64,000 bases of DNA from Bimuria novae-zelandiae CBS 107.79 (lineage: Eukaryota; Ascomycota; Dothideomycetes; Pleosporales; Didymosphaeriaceae): assembly GCA_010015655.1 (NCBI GenBank), contig ML976695.1:327656-391655 (forward strand), given 5' to 3'. This document shows positions 21,330 to 33,210 of the stretch, one piece after another. The position numbers and the translations under genes are program-made. Below the pieces are notes generated by a model that saw only the letters and a list, made by a program, of their open reading frames with translations, ran no database searches and was not told the origin of the DNA. The first letter of the stretch is position 1; each line of letters begins with the position of its first letter.

Positions 21330-24300
21330 TTAAGTTTGCCGTCTATCTACTGTAGCCCTCGTGGGCTCGAAGATGACTCAGTGGCGAAGTGTGGTAACGC
21401 GTGATCGTTGTAATGCCGAAGCGTAAGCAGGCAAACGGGGCTTTGGTATGAATATGGGGGCATACCTTGCACATATCTCTTTCTTTGCGCCACTGCTTGT
21501 TGTGTTCTCACTAGCGAAGGGGGAGCGGAGCATTTACTAGGGCATGGAGAAGGGCTACAGGGTTACAGGACAAAGTGCGAGAGGATTTACACAGCAACGG
21601 TAAATATCCTGCTCGGTAGACTTGCACGCTCAGCCGCAAGGGGCAAGGAGATTATTCTGTCCTGTGGGTTCAGCAAAGCATCGTTCATACACGCTAAAAC
21701 GCACTGAAGCCCAACTCCCTACCACAAAGCTCCATAAGCAAGAACACTCTTCGTAAAGCACAGTTATGACCGTAGTTTATGCAGAGCAGGCGTGGCTTAA
21801 GAGCTTTGAAAAGTGTTTCTGCCAGACATTGCCGGCTTAAGAACACAAATTTTATCACTAAGAAAGGGTCCTAGTGGCGGAGGAACTAAAACGAAAGTTA
21901 CAGGCTCGAGAAGCTGGTAGTCTTTCTTCTACTAGTCGGTGTGGCACATCGACGAAGCTGGGTAGTCGTGGCACCCGCGACGTCTAGGTTGGGCTCCGAT
22001 GACGCCACTGGAGCACCAGACTATGTCGTACGTCGCGTGGCCTTCCTAAGTTGAGGTATCGCTTTAGAGAACGCCTTCGTTCCCGACGGACGGATTATGT
22101 GCATAGACATGGCGTCGATACGTCGTCTAGAGAAGTCTTTCAGTATGTGGCCAGTAGGAATATGTGAAAAGACATCTCAAATTGCACAAGGAGAGAAGAA
22201 CATGAACTTCGCAATAGATCTCTCCTCTCGGCAGCTTCTTCAAAGACTATCACGCCTCCTTGATTAGTTCAACTCTAGTCACAATAGGCCTCCATGACAC
22301 CCACCAGCATAGGCGTTGAGCGTTTTGCCTGCAGCTTGAAGAGTGATCCGACGCTGAATTTCTTCATAGCTTATCCTTTAGGCAGGCGATGTTTATGTGG
22401 GTAGTGCTAGCGGACAGCATTTGCGAAGAAGGCAGGAGAGAAGGGTTAGCATCGGAAATGGTAACGACACCAAAGCTACACCGGCAGGCGTGACAAGGAG
22501 GAACTTTCAAGGCGTGTAGCTCCACACCTTTGGGGTTGCTGGGCGATGGATGTATTGCGAAGTTGTTACGTTATTGAGCGACCCAGTATACGGATATGTG
22601 ATTCGGAGGTCATAATGGGCGAGCAATGGCAAGGCTTATAAGGCCTGTCCTCGGAGCTAGAAGGTAGGATAAGGACGCCGAAGTGTAATTAATGCCGGTA
22701 GGGTGCTGTCAAGGGTAGGACAGTGAACGTAATCTCGTACCGAAGACACTCGACGTGTTCAGAGACTATCCGACTGTCGTGTTAGTAAGTGAATTTGTAG
22801 TCGCAATATCTGTCGCAACTTTTGGCACATGTTTCGGAGATCACGTTCGCCTCGGTGCTGAGGACCCTGACGGTGGACATGTTTGAGGACGGCCCTGCCC
22901 AGCTTTGAAAAGAACTCCTCTTGCGTTCGCCGGCGAGGATCAGAGCAGCCACGGAAGAGGTCTGCTCTCGTCGAATCCCGAGTTAGGAGTCACGCGAGAC
23001 AATGGTGGTGGCTTTCTGTGTCAGACCAGATCAGGAAGGAGGGTCGAGCGCGCTCGCGCCGCTGCACCCACGCACGCGAACTATCGATCAAGCCTCTGAT
23101 AACGGGTGCAAGATAACACGTACGCGGCTGCTCGTGAGCAGCGTATTCGCAACCCGCATGTTGATTTCTCTGTGCGACTTGAGGGAGTGATACTCACCGC
23201 TTTCTCGACCTGACGCACGCATTTTACCCGACTCCGGTAATGCTCATGCTGGCACAAGATTCTTCGAAATGGGCTGAGCCGTGATCGCTAGAGTAAGCCG
23301 TTGTGGGACGGAACTGATGCACGGAAAGCGACTCGTCGAGAGGCGGGCAGTGGTGACAGATACGAGGAAGGCGGAAATTTGTCGACATGTGAAGAATTCG
23401 GGGCAAATTGAATGCGCATGTTTGGAGCGTGTCATTTGCAGGTTATACTGGTACCGGACAGGTGCATCTAGGCGAGGTTCGCCAAGTGCATGCATGAATT
23501 TCGCCTGGCGAAAATAGGTGCAGACTCAGCCCTAGTGATACAAACATCCAATATACTGCACCGTTGGGTCTGGAAGTGGGAGAGGGATCTTGTCCTACTG
23601 ACGCCTTCCCCTTAATTCCTAGTTATTGCTCATGAGAAATTTGGCATTGAAGGCAACGTTGCGGCGCGGTTGCTGACTGCAGCGGTTCAACGGTTGAAAG
23701 GGAAAGAAACGCGTTACGTCTACCATAACTCACAGACGCGGTTCCTCCGGGATAGATGTTGATGAGGAACACGAAGTCGTATTGGAGTGAGGCCGAGCAT
23801 TGGCTAATCTGGCGGTTCCGGCTGCGGGCCAATAGCAGGACGGCAACGGGTAGAAAGGGTGACTATGGGAGGTGAGGTCGGACACCTGGGACCACTGAGA
23901 ATATGGGAGGGTTCGCAGATGCGGGCGGACGTTGAAAGGCAAAATGGCCGCTGCGGGCGCACGACATGCTCGAGGCTCGAGGCATTTGATAACGTCGCCG
24001 TCTGTGCGTCGTTGGCGCCTTCCAGAAAAACGCCACTGCCCTCACACCCGAGGCAGGTGCGATGACGGGCACTCGAGGAAGGCACGACCACGGCTGCAGC
24101 GAGGAAGGCGCAACGGGGAAGAGAGTTTGTCTGGCAGCGCAGGAACATCTGGGCACGTCGGGGAGGGATACACGACATACGAACAGGCTACATATGGACC
24201 TATTCTACCAGACAGGAGAACAGCGGCGGTGGAGTGACACGCGCCGGACCCACGGCTCTTGCTGGGCCCGGGTCGCTGGCATTGGCTCATGTCGCCATCG

Positions 24301-24820
24301 AGCGCGGATTGTCCACTGCCTCGAATCCCAGCGGTCCCGCGCCCCGAGTCACGTTGTGAGTCTCAGTCACAGTGTACGGCTTGGTTATCGCCGCAATGGC
24401 AGCGCGCCCAAGAGCCAGCCGCTGCTGCCCTTCAGCAGTGTTTAAGCGNNNNNNNNNNNNNNNNNNNNNNNNNNNNNNNNNNNNNNNNNNNNNNNNNNNN
24501 NNNNNNNNNNNNNNNNNNNNNNNNNNNNNNNNNNNNNNNNNNNNNNNNNNNNNNNNNNNNNNNNNNNNNNNNNNNNNNNNNNNNNNNNNNNNNNNNNNNN
24601 NNNNNNNNNNNNNNNNNNCTGGTGTTCTCGCAGTAAGCTCGCCCGCGGCCTTTACCGCCACCCCGGCACTGCGACCCCCCATAAGCAGTGCCCGCCCCCA
24701 ACGACACATCCGCACATGCCCACCCACGCGACCCAAACCCACACCAACACTGCGGCGCCACCAGAGGTCGTGAGTGAACTCCGCGCGTAGAGCAGGCGCC
24801 TGCGCCGTCACGTTTGAACC
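21330..24820. other. Long GC-balanced intergenic region, no gene recognised
   Basis: About 3.5 kb with normal base composition and only short overlapping frames on both strands. No domain, RNA gene or repeat was recognised. The right end is the promoter side of the permease gene and contains the assembly gap. Confidence 0.5.
24449..24618. other. Assembly gap (170 N)
   Basis: 170 consecutive undetermined bases about 200 bp upstream of the permease ATG. Any frame reading through here is an artefact. Regulatory sites of the permease may be hidden in it. Confidence 0.99.
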
Positions 24821-26711
24821 ATGGTGTTCCACGACGACGACGACTACCGCACCGAGAAGAGCTTCGGGAGGGAGTCGCAGACGGGCTCCTACTATGGCGA
24901 GTCCTCAGTGCACCGCGAGGGCCTGGGGCGCCGAGTGCTTGACAGCTTCAAGCGCGACCCCAACATGACCATGACGCCCAAGAACAGCGTGTGCACCGAC
25001 GGCAAGGTGTTCGACGTGGAGAGCGCCGCCGCGAACACGGCCAATTCACCGCTGGCCCGGCGACTGAAGGGGAGGCATCTGCAGATGATTGCGATTGGCG
25101 GGAGCATTGGTATGGCCGTTGCCCTTTCCCCTTCTACACCTCTCGTACTGACCAGCCGCCAGGTACTGGGCTGTTCGTCGGCTCTGGCCAGGTGCTCGCC
25201 GATGCGGGCCCGGCATCGCTCGTGATTTCCTACTGTCTGGTCGGCATCATGATGTACTGCACCGTGCATGCACTGGGTGAAATGGCTGTGCTCTTCCCCG
25301 TTGCTGGTTCCTTCTCCGCATATTCCACACGCTTCATCGACCCTGCCTGGGGGTTCGCCATGGGTTGGAAGTGAGTAACCACCCCGCTCTTTCCTTCTTG
25401 CTCACCGAGGCTGACGCACCCAGCTATGCACTCCAATGGCTCGTCGTACTTCCCTTGGAGATCGTCGCCGCAACCTACACCATCAGCTTCTGGAACCACG
25501 GCGCCGTCAACAACAACGCCTGGGTGGCCATATTCCTGACCCTGATCGTGGGCATCAACTTGTTCGGCGTCAAAGGTTACGGAGAAGCCGAGTTCGTATT
25601 CGCCATCATCAAAGTCGCCGCAGTCATTGGCTTCATCATCCTCGGCATCATCATCAACATCGGCGGAGGGCCCAACGGAGAGTACATTGGCTTCAAGTAC
25701 TGGAAGGACCCGGGCGCATTCCACAATGGGTTCAAGGGCTTTTGTGGCACCTTTGTCAACGCCGCCTTTGCCTTCTCTGGAACCGAACTCGTCGGCCTAG
25801 CTGCCGCAGAGACAGCCAACCCTCGCAAGTCGCTCCCCACCGCTGTCAAGCAGGTTTTCTGGCGCATCACCCTCTTCTACGTCGTCTCGCTCTTGATAGT
25901 TGGCCTGCTCGTGCCCTATAACACCCCGGAACTGCTCCAAAAGGAAAATGAGCACGACGCCGACACTGTCACTTCCCCTTTCGTCATCGCCATTAAAAAT
26001 GCCGGCATCGACGTCCTCCCTTCCGTTTTCAATGCCGTTATTATGGTAGCCGTGCTGTCTGTAGGCAATTCCGCCATCTACGGCTCCAGTCGAACACTCG
26101 CAGCTCTTGCAGAACAAAGTCAAGCTCCAAAAGTGCTTGCTTACATCGACCGCCAGGGTCGCCCGCTTGTTGCTATCGCCGTTTCCTCCAGCCTGGGTCT
26201 CCTTGCTTTCCTAGCTGGTGCCGATCAGAAAAAACAGCAAGACACCTTCAACTGGCTCCTCGCCCTTTCCGCTCTCTCTGCCGTCTTCACCTGGGCGTCG
26301 ATTTGCCTGGCCCACATTCGCTTTCGCAAAGGCTGGCAGCTCCAGGGCCACACGCTGGACGAGCTCGCTTTTAGGTCGCAGCCCGGTGTGATCGGCTCTT
26401 GGATCGGTTTCGGCTTCAACATTCTCGTGCTCATAGCCCAGTTCTTTGTCGCCGTTGCCCCCCTCGGCTTCGCTAAGCAGACAACTCGAATACGCCTCGA
26501 AGGCTTCTTCCAAATCTACCTCGCCCTCCCCGTCACGCTGGCCTTCTACATTCCCTACAAACTGTACTACCGCACGTCAGTCGTACGCTCCTACAACATG
26601 GATCTACACACAGGCATCCGCGAGCTCAACCTCGAAGCGCTCATCGAAGAAGAGCGTGAGGAGAGGAAACAGTGGCCGAAGTGGAAAAAGGTTTACAAGT
26701 TCTTTTGCTGA
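24821..26711 (+). CDS. Amino-acid permease, fungal YAT family
   Basis: Three exons: 24821-25109, 25163-25370 and 25424-26711, giving 594 aa. Both introns are 53 nt, and splicing restores the family signatures GGSIGTGLFVGSG and GWNYALQWLVVLPLE. About 12 hydrophobic segments follow a hydrophilic cytosolic N-terminus of about 85 residues. Also visible are the FAFSGTELVGLAAAE block, typical of the substrate-binding region, and SRTLAALAEQSQAPK. The C-terminus is a charged cytosolic tail (EEEREERKQWPKWKK) ending FFC, as in GAP1/AGP-type permeases where a terminal aromatic-Cys is palmitoylated in yeast. It should import amino acids by proton symport at the plasma membrane; the substrate range is not predictable. 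The start has a good context (ACCATGG). Confidence 0.93.
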
Positions 26712-27678
26712 AAACCTTGACGTGTGCCCAACACAAAGACTCAAACATAATTCATCTTCTCCCTTTTGCACTTCACCGACACTGTATATGGTATGGCGCT
26801 TGCATATCCCCGTTTGACAGTCCGGCGTTTCCTTCCAGGGCCTATGTTTGTGATACCTGGCGGCATGCTCATACGTCAGCATTGCGCAGCCCTGCGATTA
26901 TGCTTACGATACCGCTAAATTCTATTATGTATATACCTATTCAGTAGTCAACGGGAACGAGTCAGAGCGTGGTGTGGATGCAGGCAGGAGGACAGATGCC
27001 TGCATCGGTTGGATGGGAGGAGATGATGCCAGCAAGTCCTGCTGAGGGAGCTAGCCACACAAGCTACATGCTTCCAGAGTCCAAGCAGTGTATAGCTGGA
27101 GGTTGCTTGGATAGATCGATTGATTACGACAAAAGCCCGTCCATAAGGAATCAAATATCCCATTACGCCTGCTTTGAAGAGAATTCTGTGTTGTTTGGCC
27201 CTCCTCATTGTCACCCCTGCGCGCGTCTATGTACGCGTCCGAGTTGCGAGCCCTGTGCGACTTGTTGCGTAGACAGTCTAGTTGCACTGCGATACGATCT
27301 CATCAAACCTATAAAGTAGGAGCGACTAGCTTGAAAAGAGGAGGGAAATACTGGGCTGGTGTTAAGCTGTGTAAACGTGTGGCAGGATGCACGGATTGGA
27401 ATGAAGCAAGCTCAAGACCGTCGGACAAGCTGTTATATATGTATTCTATCAACGGGCACAGTTGAGACTCAAGCCGCGCCCAGAATCATTACGTTATACT
27501 ACTGTACAATTGTATTCCCATCGTACACTCGTTACGGGTGATGAACCTCACCTCCCCAACCAGCCCACCGGCCTAGGGGCATCCATTCAATAACGCCGAG
27601 AAACTCCACTGGTATTTGTACACATGTATGAATGAAACGTCGCTCTGCAAGGGTATATACCATCCTCAGTCATACATG
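26712..27678. other. Intergenic region between convergent genes, no gene recognised
   Basis: 3' flanks of the permease (+) and the MDM31-type gene (-). Only short random frames are present. Confidence 0.5.
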
Positions 27679-29841
27679 TTACGCGATATTGCCCGCTAGG
27701 CCGAGGAAGAGGGCTTGGGCTGCGAGTTGTAGGGTCCAGATGCCGACTTTCTTTATGCGGCGCTTGCGCGCTGTGTTGTCGTCGGTGATGTCGCGGGCGA
27801 AGGCATCGTACATCTGCTTGCATATTAGCACGACCTCTTCATGATCAGATGGACAGAAACATACCTCTCTCGAAATGTCATCCATCAGCCCACTGTCGTA
27901 GATGGTCCAGCTCCCATCAAACTCAGATGCCTTCTTGACCACTCTGCAGTTGACAGGGATGAATGTCTTCCGCGTGTTGATATAGGCGACAATCGGCCGC
28001 ACAAGGGCATTGTTGACGTAAGAGATATCTCTCGTGAACAGTGGCACCGCGGCGCGCACGTCGTTGAGGTGCACTCTGACATCCATAATGACGAACCTCT
28101 TGTCGTCCTCGCTAGCTTCGCCATTGCTATCCTTGTCGTGCTCACCGTGCTGAGCGTGAGGACGATGTTCGTCGAATCCATGCGCTGCGTGATCCGAATA
28201 ATGCCTGTTGTGGTTTTGTGTCACAGTTGCCTCCACGCGATCATACATATCGCCCATCAACTTGGCAAGCGATTCATCGTCGTCATTAGGCAACATGACG
28301 TCGGCGACGATATCCACATTGCCTTCGTAAATCCACGAGAATGGGCCTTCGTATCCGCGATTCAGGTGGTCGATGTTTAGCCCGTCAATGCGGATGCGGC
28401 TCTGCTTCTTCCAGGTGCTGCCGTCGTCGGTGTCGCGCCCGTCTTTGAGCTGTGCTCCCGTGTAGTTGTGTGTTTGCCGCGGGTGAATGGTGAAGAGGGA
28501 GTTGTCGAATGAGCCGGACATCATGTTCGCGGAAAGGAAATCGTAGAAGAGCCACTGCTTCCTCAACTGCGGCAGGTCGCAAGAGTATATGCTAATAGAG
28601 AAGGGGCGAAAGGAGTTCGGTTGGTAGACGGTGACGAGGAGATCTTCCATCTTGAACGAATCAAGCTCAAAGTCGCCGGGCTGATGGTGGTGCTTGTAGG
28701 AGCGGGGATCGACGCCCTCGATGGCGTGGACAGAGGTCCGGTCGACAACGCCGCGGATTCCCTTGATTTCGACATCCTTGAGTATGCCCTTGCCATTCAT
28801 CCACTTGGAGAAGGAGAGAGTGACATTAACGGTGTCGATGGAAATGTCAAATTGGCTATAGTTGATGTCTTCCTCTTCCTCGGTGGTATCTGAACCTCCC
28901 TTCTCCTTGTGCGCAATCGCAGCGGCGGCGGCGGCTGCCGATGTCTGGGACCCCTTGGTAACATTGGCATTCTTCTGGCCCGGTCTGCGCGACACAAAGA
29001 CCTTCCGGAAGGAGATGACGCCGTCTTTCCATTTGGGCACAACGGCGGATTCGAAGACGACCTTGATGCCAGAGGACTTGGTCAAGTAGTTGCCGATCCA
29101 CTGAGCGACCGTCTCTTGAGCAAAAACCGTATTGATGAGGAAGACAGTCAGCATGATGAAGGTGGTGGTTCCAAGCAGCAACCAGGCAAAGTGCGCAGCT
29201 AGTATCCACGAGAAGAGGGCGTATATCTCGTCTGCGTTGAACTTGCGATTGCTCCGGATGGCGAGCCATTTGAAGTGGACGCCTATTCGCGACCAGAAAC
29301 CGGACGCGGCTTCCAGCAGCTCGGCCTTGGTTGGGCGCTTCAAATGTGGGAGCGAGTGCGGGAGACGCTCCAGAAAGGAGTTGCTAGAGCCAGCGGATTG
29401 TTCGCCATCGGTCTTGGGCGCGTCGTTTGGCGTGTTCGCGGGCTTTGGAGAGGCTTCAGGTTGGGGCGCAAGCGTCTGTTGCGGCGCCGCGCTTTGTTTG
29501 CTCTTGCCTTTGTCGGTGCCGCTCTTCCGCTTGGACGAATTCGCTTCTGATCCAACACGTCGTCGAAACGCGGAAGCTGCGGCCAAGGCGACGCTTTGGT
29601 GTGTGTTGTTTGGTCGTTGTGGTGCACGTCGGAGGAGTGGTGCATGTGACTGCAGCGACGCCCAGCTCGACGACGCCCGCCAGCGACACGCATCGGCCGC
29701 GTGCATGCCTCCTCTTGACGCCTCCCATGCTGTCGTTCCTGCCCTCCAAAGCGGCGCTGTGTGTGTCGTGGTCCCTAGGCCTAGCTCCCCGATCGAGCGC
29801 CTCACTGCCGCGGCGATGGCGAGCCCTACATTTCTTTTCAT
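27679..29841 (-). CDS. MDM31: Mitochondrial distribution and morphology protein, MDM31/MDM32 family
   Basis: Two exons on the minus strand, 29841-27865 and 27816-27679, separated by a 48 nt intron (GTATGT donor, CTAAT branch), giving 704 aa. The N-terminus (MKRNVGLAIAAAVRRS) is basic and amphipathic, fitting a mitochondrial presequence, followed by a long low-complexity linker. The conserved body starts near SFLERLPHSLPHLKRPTK. It includes a transmembrane segment (ILAAHFAWLLLGTTTFIMLT), the block WIGNYLTKSSGIKVVFESAV and the FRPFSISIYSCDLPQLRKQW motif typical of the family. A second hydrophobic segment ends the protein (LQLAAQALFLGLAGNIA). Family members are inner-membrane proteins needed for mitochondrial shape, nucleoid stability and lipid homeostasis. 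MDM31 versus MDM32 cannot be settled by eye. Confidence 0.88.
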   Translation of the reverse strand: MKRNVGLAIAAAVRRSIGELGLGTTTHTAPLWRAGTTAWEASRGGMHAADACRWRASSSWASLQSHAPLLRRAPQRPNNTHQSVALAAASAFRRRVGSEANSSKRKSGTDKGKSKQSAAPQQTLAPQPEASPKPANTPNDAPKTDGEQSAGSSNSFLERLPHSLPHLKRPTKAELLEAASGFWSRIGVHFKWLAIRSNRKFNADEIYALFSWILAAHFAWLLLGTTTFIMLTVFLINTVFAQETVAQWIGNYLTKSSGIKVVFESAVVPKWKDGVISFRKVFVSRRPGQKNANVTKGSQTSAAAAAAAIAHKEKGGSDTTEEEEDINYSQFDISIDTVNVTLSFSKWMNGKGILKDVEIKGIRGVVDRTSVHAIEGVDPRSYKHHHQPGDFELDSFKMEDLLVTVYQPNSFRPFSISIYSCDLPQLRKQWLFYDFLSANMMSGSFDNSLFTIHPRQTHNYTGAQLKDGRDTDDGSTWKKQSRIRIDGLNIDHLNRGYEGPFSWIYEGNVDIVADVMLPNDDDESLAKLMGDMYDRVEATVTQNHNRHYSDHAAHGFDEHRPHAQHGEHDKDSNGEASEDDKRFVIMDVRVHLNDVRAAVPLFTRDISYVNNALVRPIVAYINTRKTFIPVNCRVVKKASEFDGSWTIYDSGLMDDISREVCFCPSDHEEVVLICKQMYDAFARDITDDNTARKRRIKKVGIWTLQLAAQALFLGLAGNIA

Positions 29842-30120
29842 GATAACTTCGCGTGCCACATGGTCGAAGCCTGCTCCGATTGCGATGCAGACTGTGCTTG
29901 TAGGCGGGCCGAGTGTAGTGTACGAGGAGTAAAGCTAACCATGACTACTGTCGAGAGGGAGAATTCGACGCACGGACCACCACCAAACGCCGCACGCCGA
30001 AACCAAAAATGTTGCGCTAGCGACACCAGCACCTATACACACACACACACACACACACACACCCACCAGCAGCCGTCACGACGCCGAACGAATTTTCCAC
30101 GACCCGCTACATCCCACACG
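29842..30120. promoter_or_regulatory. Shared bidirectional promoter region (MDM31-type and PNO1)
   Basis: Only 279 bp separate the two divergent start codons, so both core promoters lie here. It contains a dinucleotide repeat (30037-30062). No TATA box is evident, as is common for housekeeping genes. Confidence 0.6.
30037..30062 (+). repeat. (AC)13 microsatellite in the PNO1 5' leader
   Basis: Thirteen uninterrupted AC units ending about 58 bp upstream of the PNO1 ATG, probably in the 5' UTR. Confidence 0.95.
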
Positions 30121-30939
30121 ATGCCGGCGCCCACCGCGCTTTTGCGCGCCCCCGAAGCCCTCGCAGAGGACTCTGCCATGGCCGACGTCGCCGCTTCAGT
30201 GCCCCTCCCCGACGATGCGCCTCTCGTAGACATGGACGTCGCGATCCCCGTACAACCCGCTGAGCCTACCGACCCGCCTACAACTGCAACTGACGAGTCG
30301 GGGCTTCCCAAGTTCCCGCCCGCGAAGAGCATACCTCTTGCTTTCAAGCGAGAAAAGAGGAATGTGGCCGTTCCGCCACATCGCTATAGCCCCCTCAAGA
30401 ATGCCTGGCCGAAGATATTTCCACCACTAGTAGAGCATTTGCATCTCCAAGTACGGATGAACACGGCCAAAAGGACTGTAGAAATGCGAACAAGCGCTGC
30501 GACGACCGACTCTGGAGCCTTACAAAAAGGAGAGGACTTCGTTAGAGCCTTCTGTCTTGGCTTTGACGTCGACGATGCGATCGCTCTCCTGCGGTTGGAT
30601 GACTTGTATATCGAGACGTTTGAGATCAAGGACGTCAAGACGTTGCAAGGAGAGCATTTGGGGCGAGCGATTGGGCGGATTGCAGGCAAAGACGGCAAAA
30701 CCAAGTTTGCCATCGAGAATGCGAGTCGCACGAGGGTCGTCTTGGCTGATCAAAAGGTACTGCATGCACTTTAACGTACCAAGTTTTGGTGCTAATCATC
30801 ACAGATTCACATCCTCGGCGGCTTCAAGAACATCCACATCGCCCGTGAAGCAATCGTCTCGCTTATCCTTGGTTCCCAACCAGGTAAGGTGTACGGCAAC
30901 CTGCGAACGGTTGCAGGACGCATGAAGGAAAGATTCTAG
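30121..30939 (+). CDS. PNO1: Pre-rRNA processing protein PNO1 (DIM2), KH domain
   Basis: Two exons, 30121-30756 and 30805-30939, with a 48 nt intron (GTACTG to CAG, CTAAT branch); 256 aa, close to the yeast protein as I recall it (about 274). A disordered acidic N-terminus precedes the conserved core: PLKNAWPKIFPPLVEHL, VEMRTSAATTD, GEDFVRAFCLGFDVDDAIAL and LYIETFEIKDVKTLQGEHL. The KH domain follows with GRAIGRIAGKDGKTKFAIEN and IHILGGFKNIHIAREA, and the protein ends GNLRTVAGRMKERF. PNO1 binds 20S pre-rRNA and the Nob1 endonuclease during 40S subunit maturation. It diverges from the MDM31-type gene, and the RIP-mutated block begins about 280 bp after its stop. Confidence 0.95.
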
Positions 30940-31424
30940 GCCGCCTATTGTTAGGAGCAGTCAAGACGGAGGAAAGTGATGATATGCATTTTACGGCGTT
31001 CTGGCATGGCGGAAAATACCATCTGCGTGTGTGATGATTGATGATTCAGGAAAGGCATCTGGACTGCTACTTGGTTTGGTAAATCGTCACAAGAAATGGA
31101 CTACGAGTAGACATAGGGGACGACGTACGGCAATACTCCAAGGTCGCTGACGCTGGTGCAACATATCGCCGGCCAATTAAGCTAGCATATATAGAAGCGA
31201 ATCACCCGGGGAAGCGATTCACCCTCGCAAAACATGACACCTGCAGAAAACACGCGAAATCTCTCCACAACGCTTATTAATATAGATGCCCGTAAGCTAT
31301 CTATATAATTAGCTATTAGCAATTTTAATATAGGTCTTTATCCTAGCCAGCGCGCTATAGCTAAGGCATATAATATCCTTCTACCTTCTCTCTCTACGCG
31401 TATACGCGGTACAATAAATCGCGC

Positions 31425-31649
31425 TACTAGTTAACTAAAAAATATTATAAATAGCTATAGCGCGTTGCTAAGAGAGTAACACGTTTTATTAAATAGCCTA
31501 AATTATAAGCTATATATAAGCTTTTTTAATTTAAGTAGTTTATTAAATAATTAAGACATTGCGTTGTACTGTTGCTAGTAGTATATTTTAGTGGGGTCTT
31601 GGCAGAGTAGTCGACTCGCTTAACTAATCGACTCGCTATGCATATACGT
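31425..31649 (-). mobile_element. Truncated Fot1-like fragment (5' end only)
   Basis: The right edge carries a Fot1-family terminus (TTTTAGTGGGGTCTTGGC followed by two ACTCGCT sub-repeats and ACGT, then TA at 31650-31651). Leftward it matches the reverse complement of the 5' part of elements A and D. The rest of the element is missing. Confidence 0.6.
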
Positions 31650-31868
31650 TACGATCTCTTAGAATTATAAGTAGGTCTCTATAATCAAGTGTGAATTAGT
31701 AATAGAATAAAAGCTAATGTGTTTTACTAGTTATCTACGCACACTGGTTATCCGGGTACTCTACGAAGACGTGCGACACCTTAACACTAATTACTTAATA
31801 ACTAAAGGGTGTTTCTATATATAACTTTATATATAACGTTATATATAAATAGCTAGCTACTTTCTATA

Positions 31869-32040
31869 ACGTACTCTATAAACGAGTGGCCGGTACAAGC
31901 GAGTGGCCGGAAATGTTAAGATCCTATTAAAACGTACTATTACCTATAGTACAACGTGATGTCTTAACCACCTAACTAGCTACTAAAATTAAAAGAAGCT
32001 TAATTATAGCTTATATTTTAAACAATTTAAATTTTATTAC
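31869..32040 (+). mobile_element. Truncated Fot1-like fragment (5' end) inside element G
   Basis: It begins ACGTACTCTATAAACGAGTG after a TA and has the duplicated sub-repeat (AAACGAGTGGCCGG then ACAAGCGAGTGGCCGG). It follows element A's 5' sequence to about 32040, where similarity stops. Confidence 0.6.
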
Positions 32041-33009
32041 TAGCCTAAGAAAGAAAATAAATTTAAAGTTAAATAGATACTATAGCATAAGAGTTAGCTA
32101 AGTAAGTACTTTATTAAGTAGAAAAGTTGTCCATATAGCGAAAATACCTAGGAACAAAAAAAAACCTAAAGAACTATTAATAAAATATTAATAAATTTAT
32201 ATACAAATAAACTCACCTAGGGTAAAGGTAGAGGTACTAAAAATATTTTATCTAATAGATTTAACGCTAACTATATTATAGCAGAATAACTAACTATAGT
32301 ATTAGTCCCTAAATAATTTATTATCTTAGCGTTTATATCCTCTCATTTCGTGGCTATTTTTATAGTAAAATATAACTTTTTCTTATAAGCACGCTCTTTC
32401 GCTTAAGCTAATATTCTTTTATTACGTACTATTTACGTAATTACTATAGTTAACTCTTTTTTATTTACTTCTACCTTCTTTTTATACTGCTCTCGAGTTT
32501 TATTTAAAAAAGCCTAGCTTATATTTACGCATGAACGACCTATATAAACGCACTTAGCACACTTTAGACTAGTATTTAGTATAACGTAATTAATATAGTT
32601 CTTAAGATAATAATTAGCATAAGGATTTTCTATAATAGTATTAGTACTAAGAATTTCCTAATAAAGGTAATATTTATAAATAGTAAAATCTATAGGTATA
32701 ATACTAACTAATAGATAAATAGCAGGCGGGGTTAATAGCTTATATAAGTAATAGCTAAAAGACACGTGATTTAAGGATAAATCTAAAAAAGAAGGAATGT
32801 AATATTAAGATCTGCAATCTAATATAAAAATAATAAACTATTTTATGCTTAGTTATAGTGCGTATACTTAAAGACACCCATATCTCCGCTTGCCGCGTTG
32901 TTAGCGCTTAAAAAGTCATGTGACTACTCTCTAGAGAGCGCTCGCCAGCGAGCAGTCTAGGACTAGTATATAGGAATACTAGAGAGAGACTCTCTATCTT
33001 CGTGTTTAA

Positions 33010-33210
33010 CCTCGTTTATTAATCTATTATTTAGATTATACTTAAATAATATTAATTTATTTATAACTAGGTATTACTATTAATACTAATATCTTATTAA
33101 TATGTATAAGCTATTAATAACCCCTTCCGTGCCTTACTAGTACTCTTGCTTAAGAACCAACCTTAGTTCCTCTGGGATCAGCTACCCCTTAGGGACTTAA
33201 CACTTTTAAC
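33010..33210 (+). repeat. Dispersed repeat copy 2 (partial)
   Basis: It matches the repeat at 10170-10690 over the AAGCTATTAATAACCCC, CTTAAGAACCAACC and GGGACTTAACACTTTT-type segments, with transition differences. It lies inside element G. Confidence 0.5.

Noticed and set aside
24287..24832. Frames spanning the assembly gap
   Set aside because: They read through 170 N and have no support on either side.
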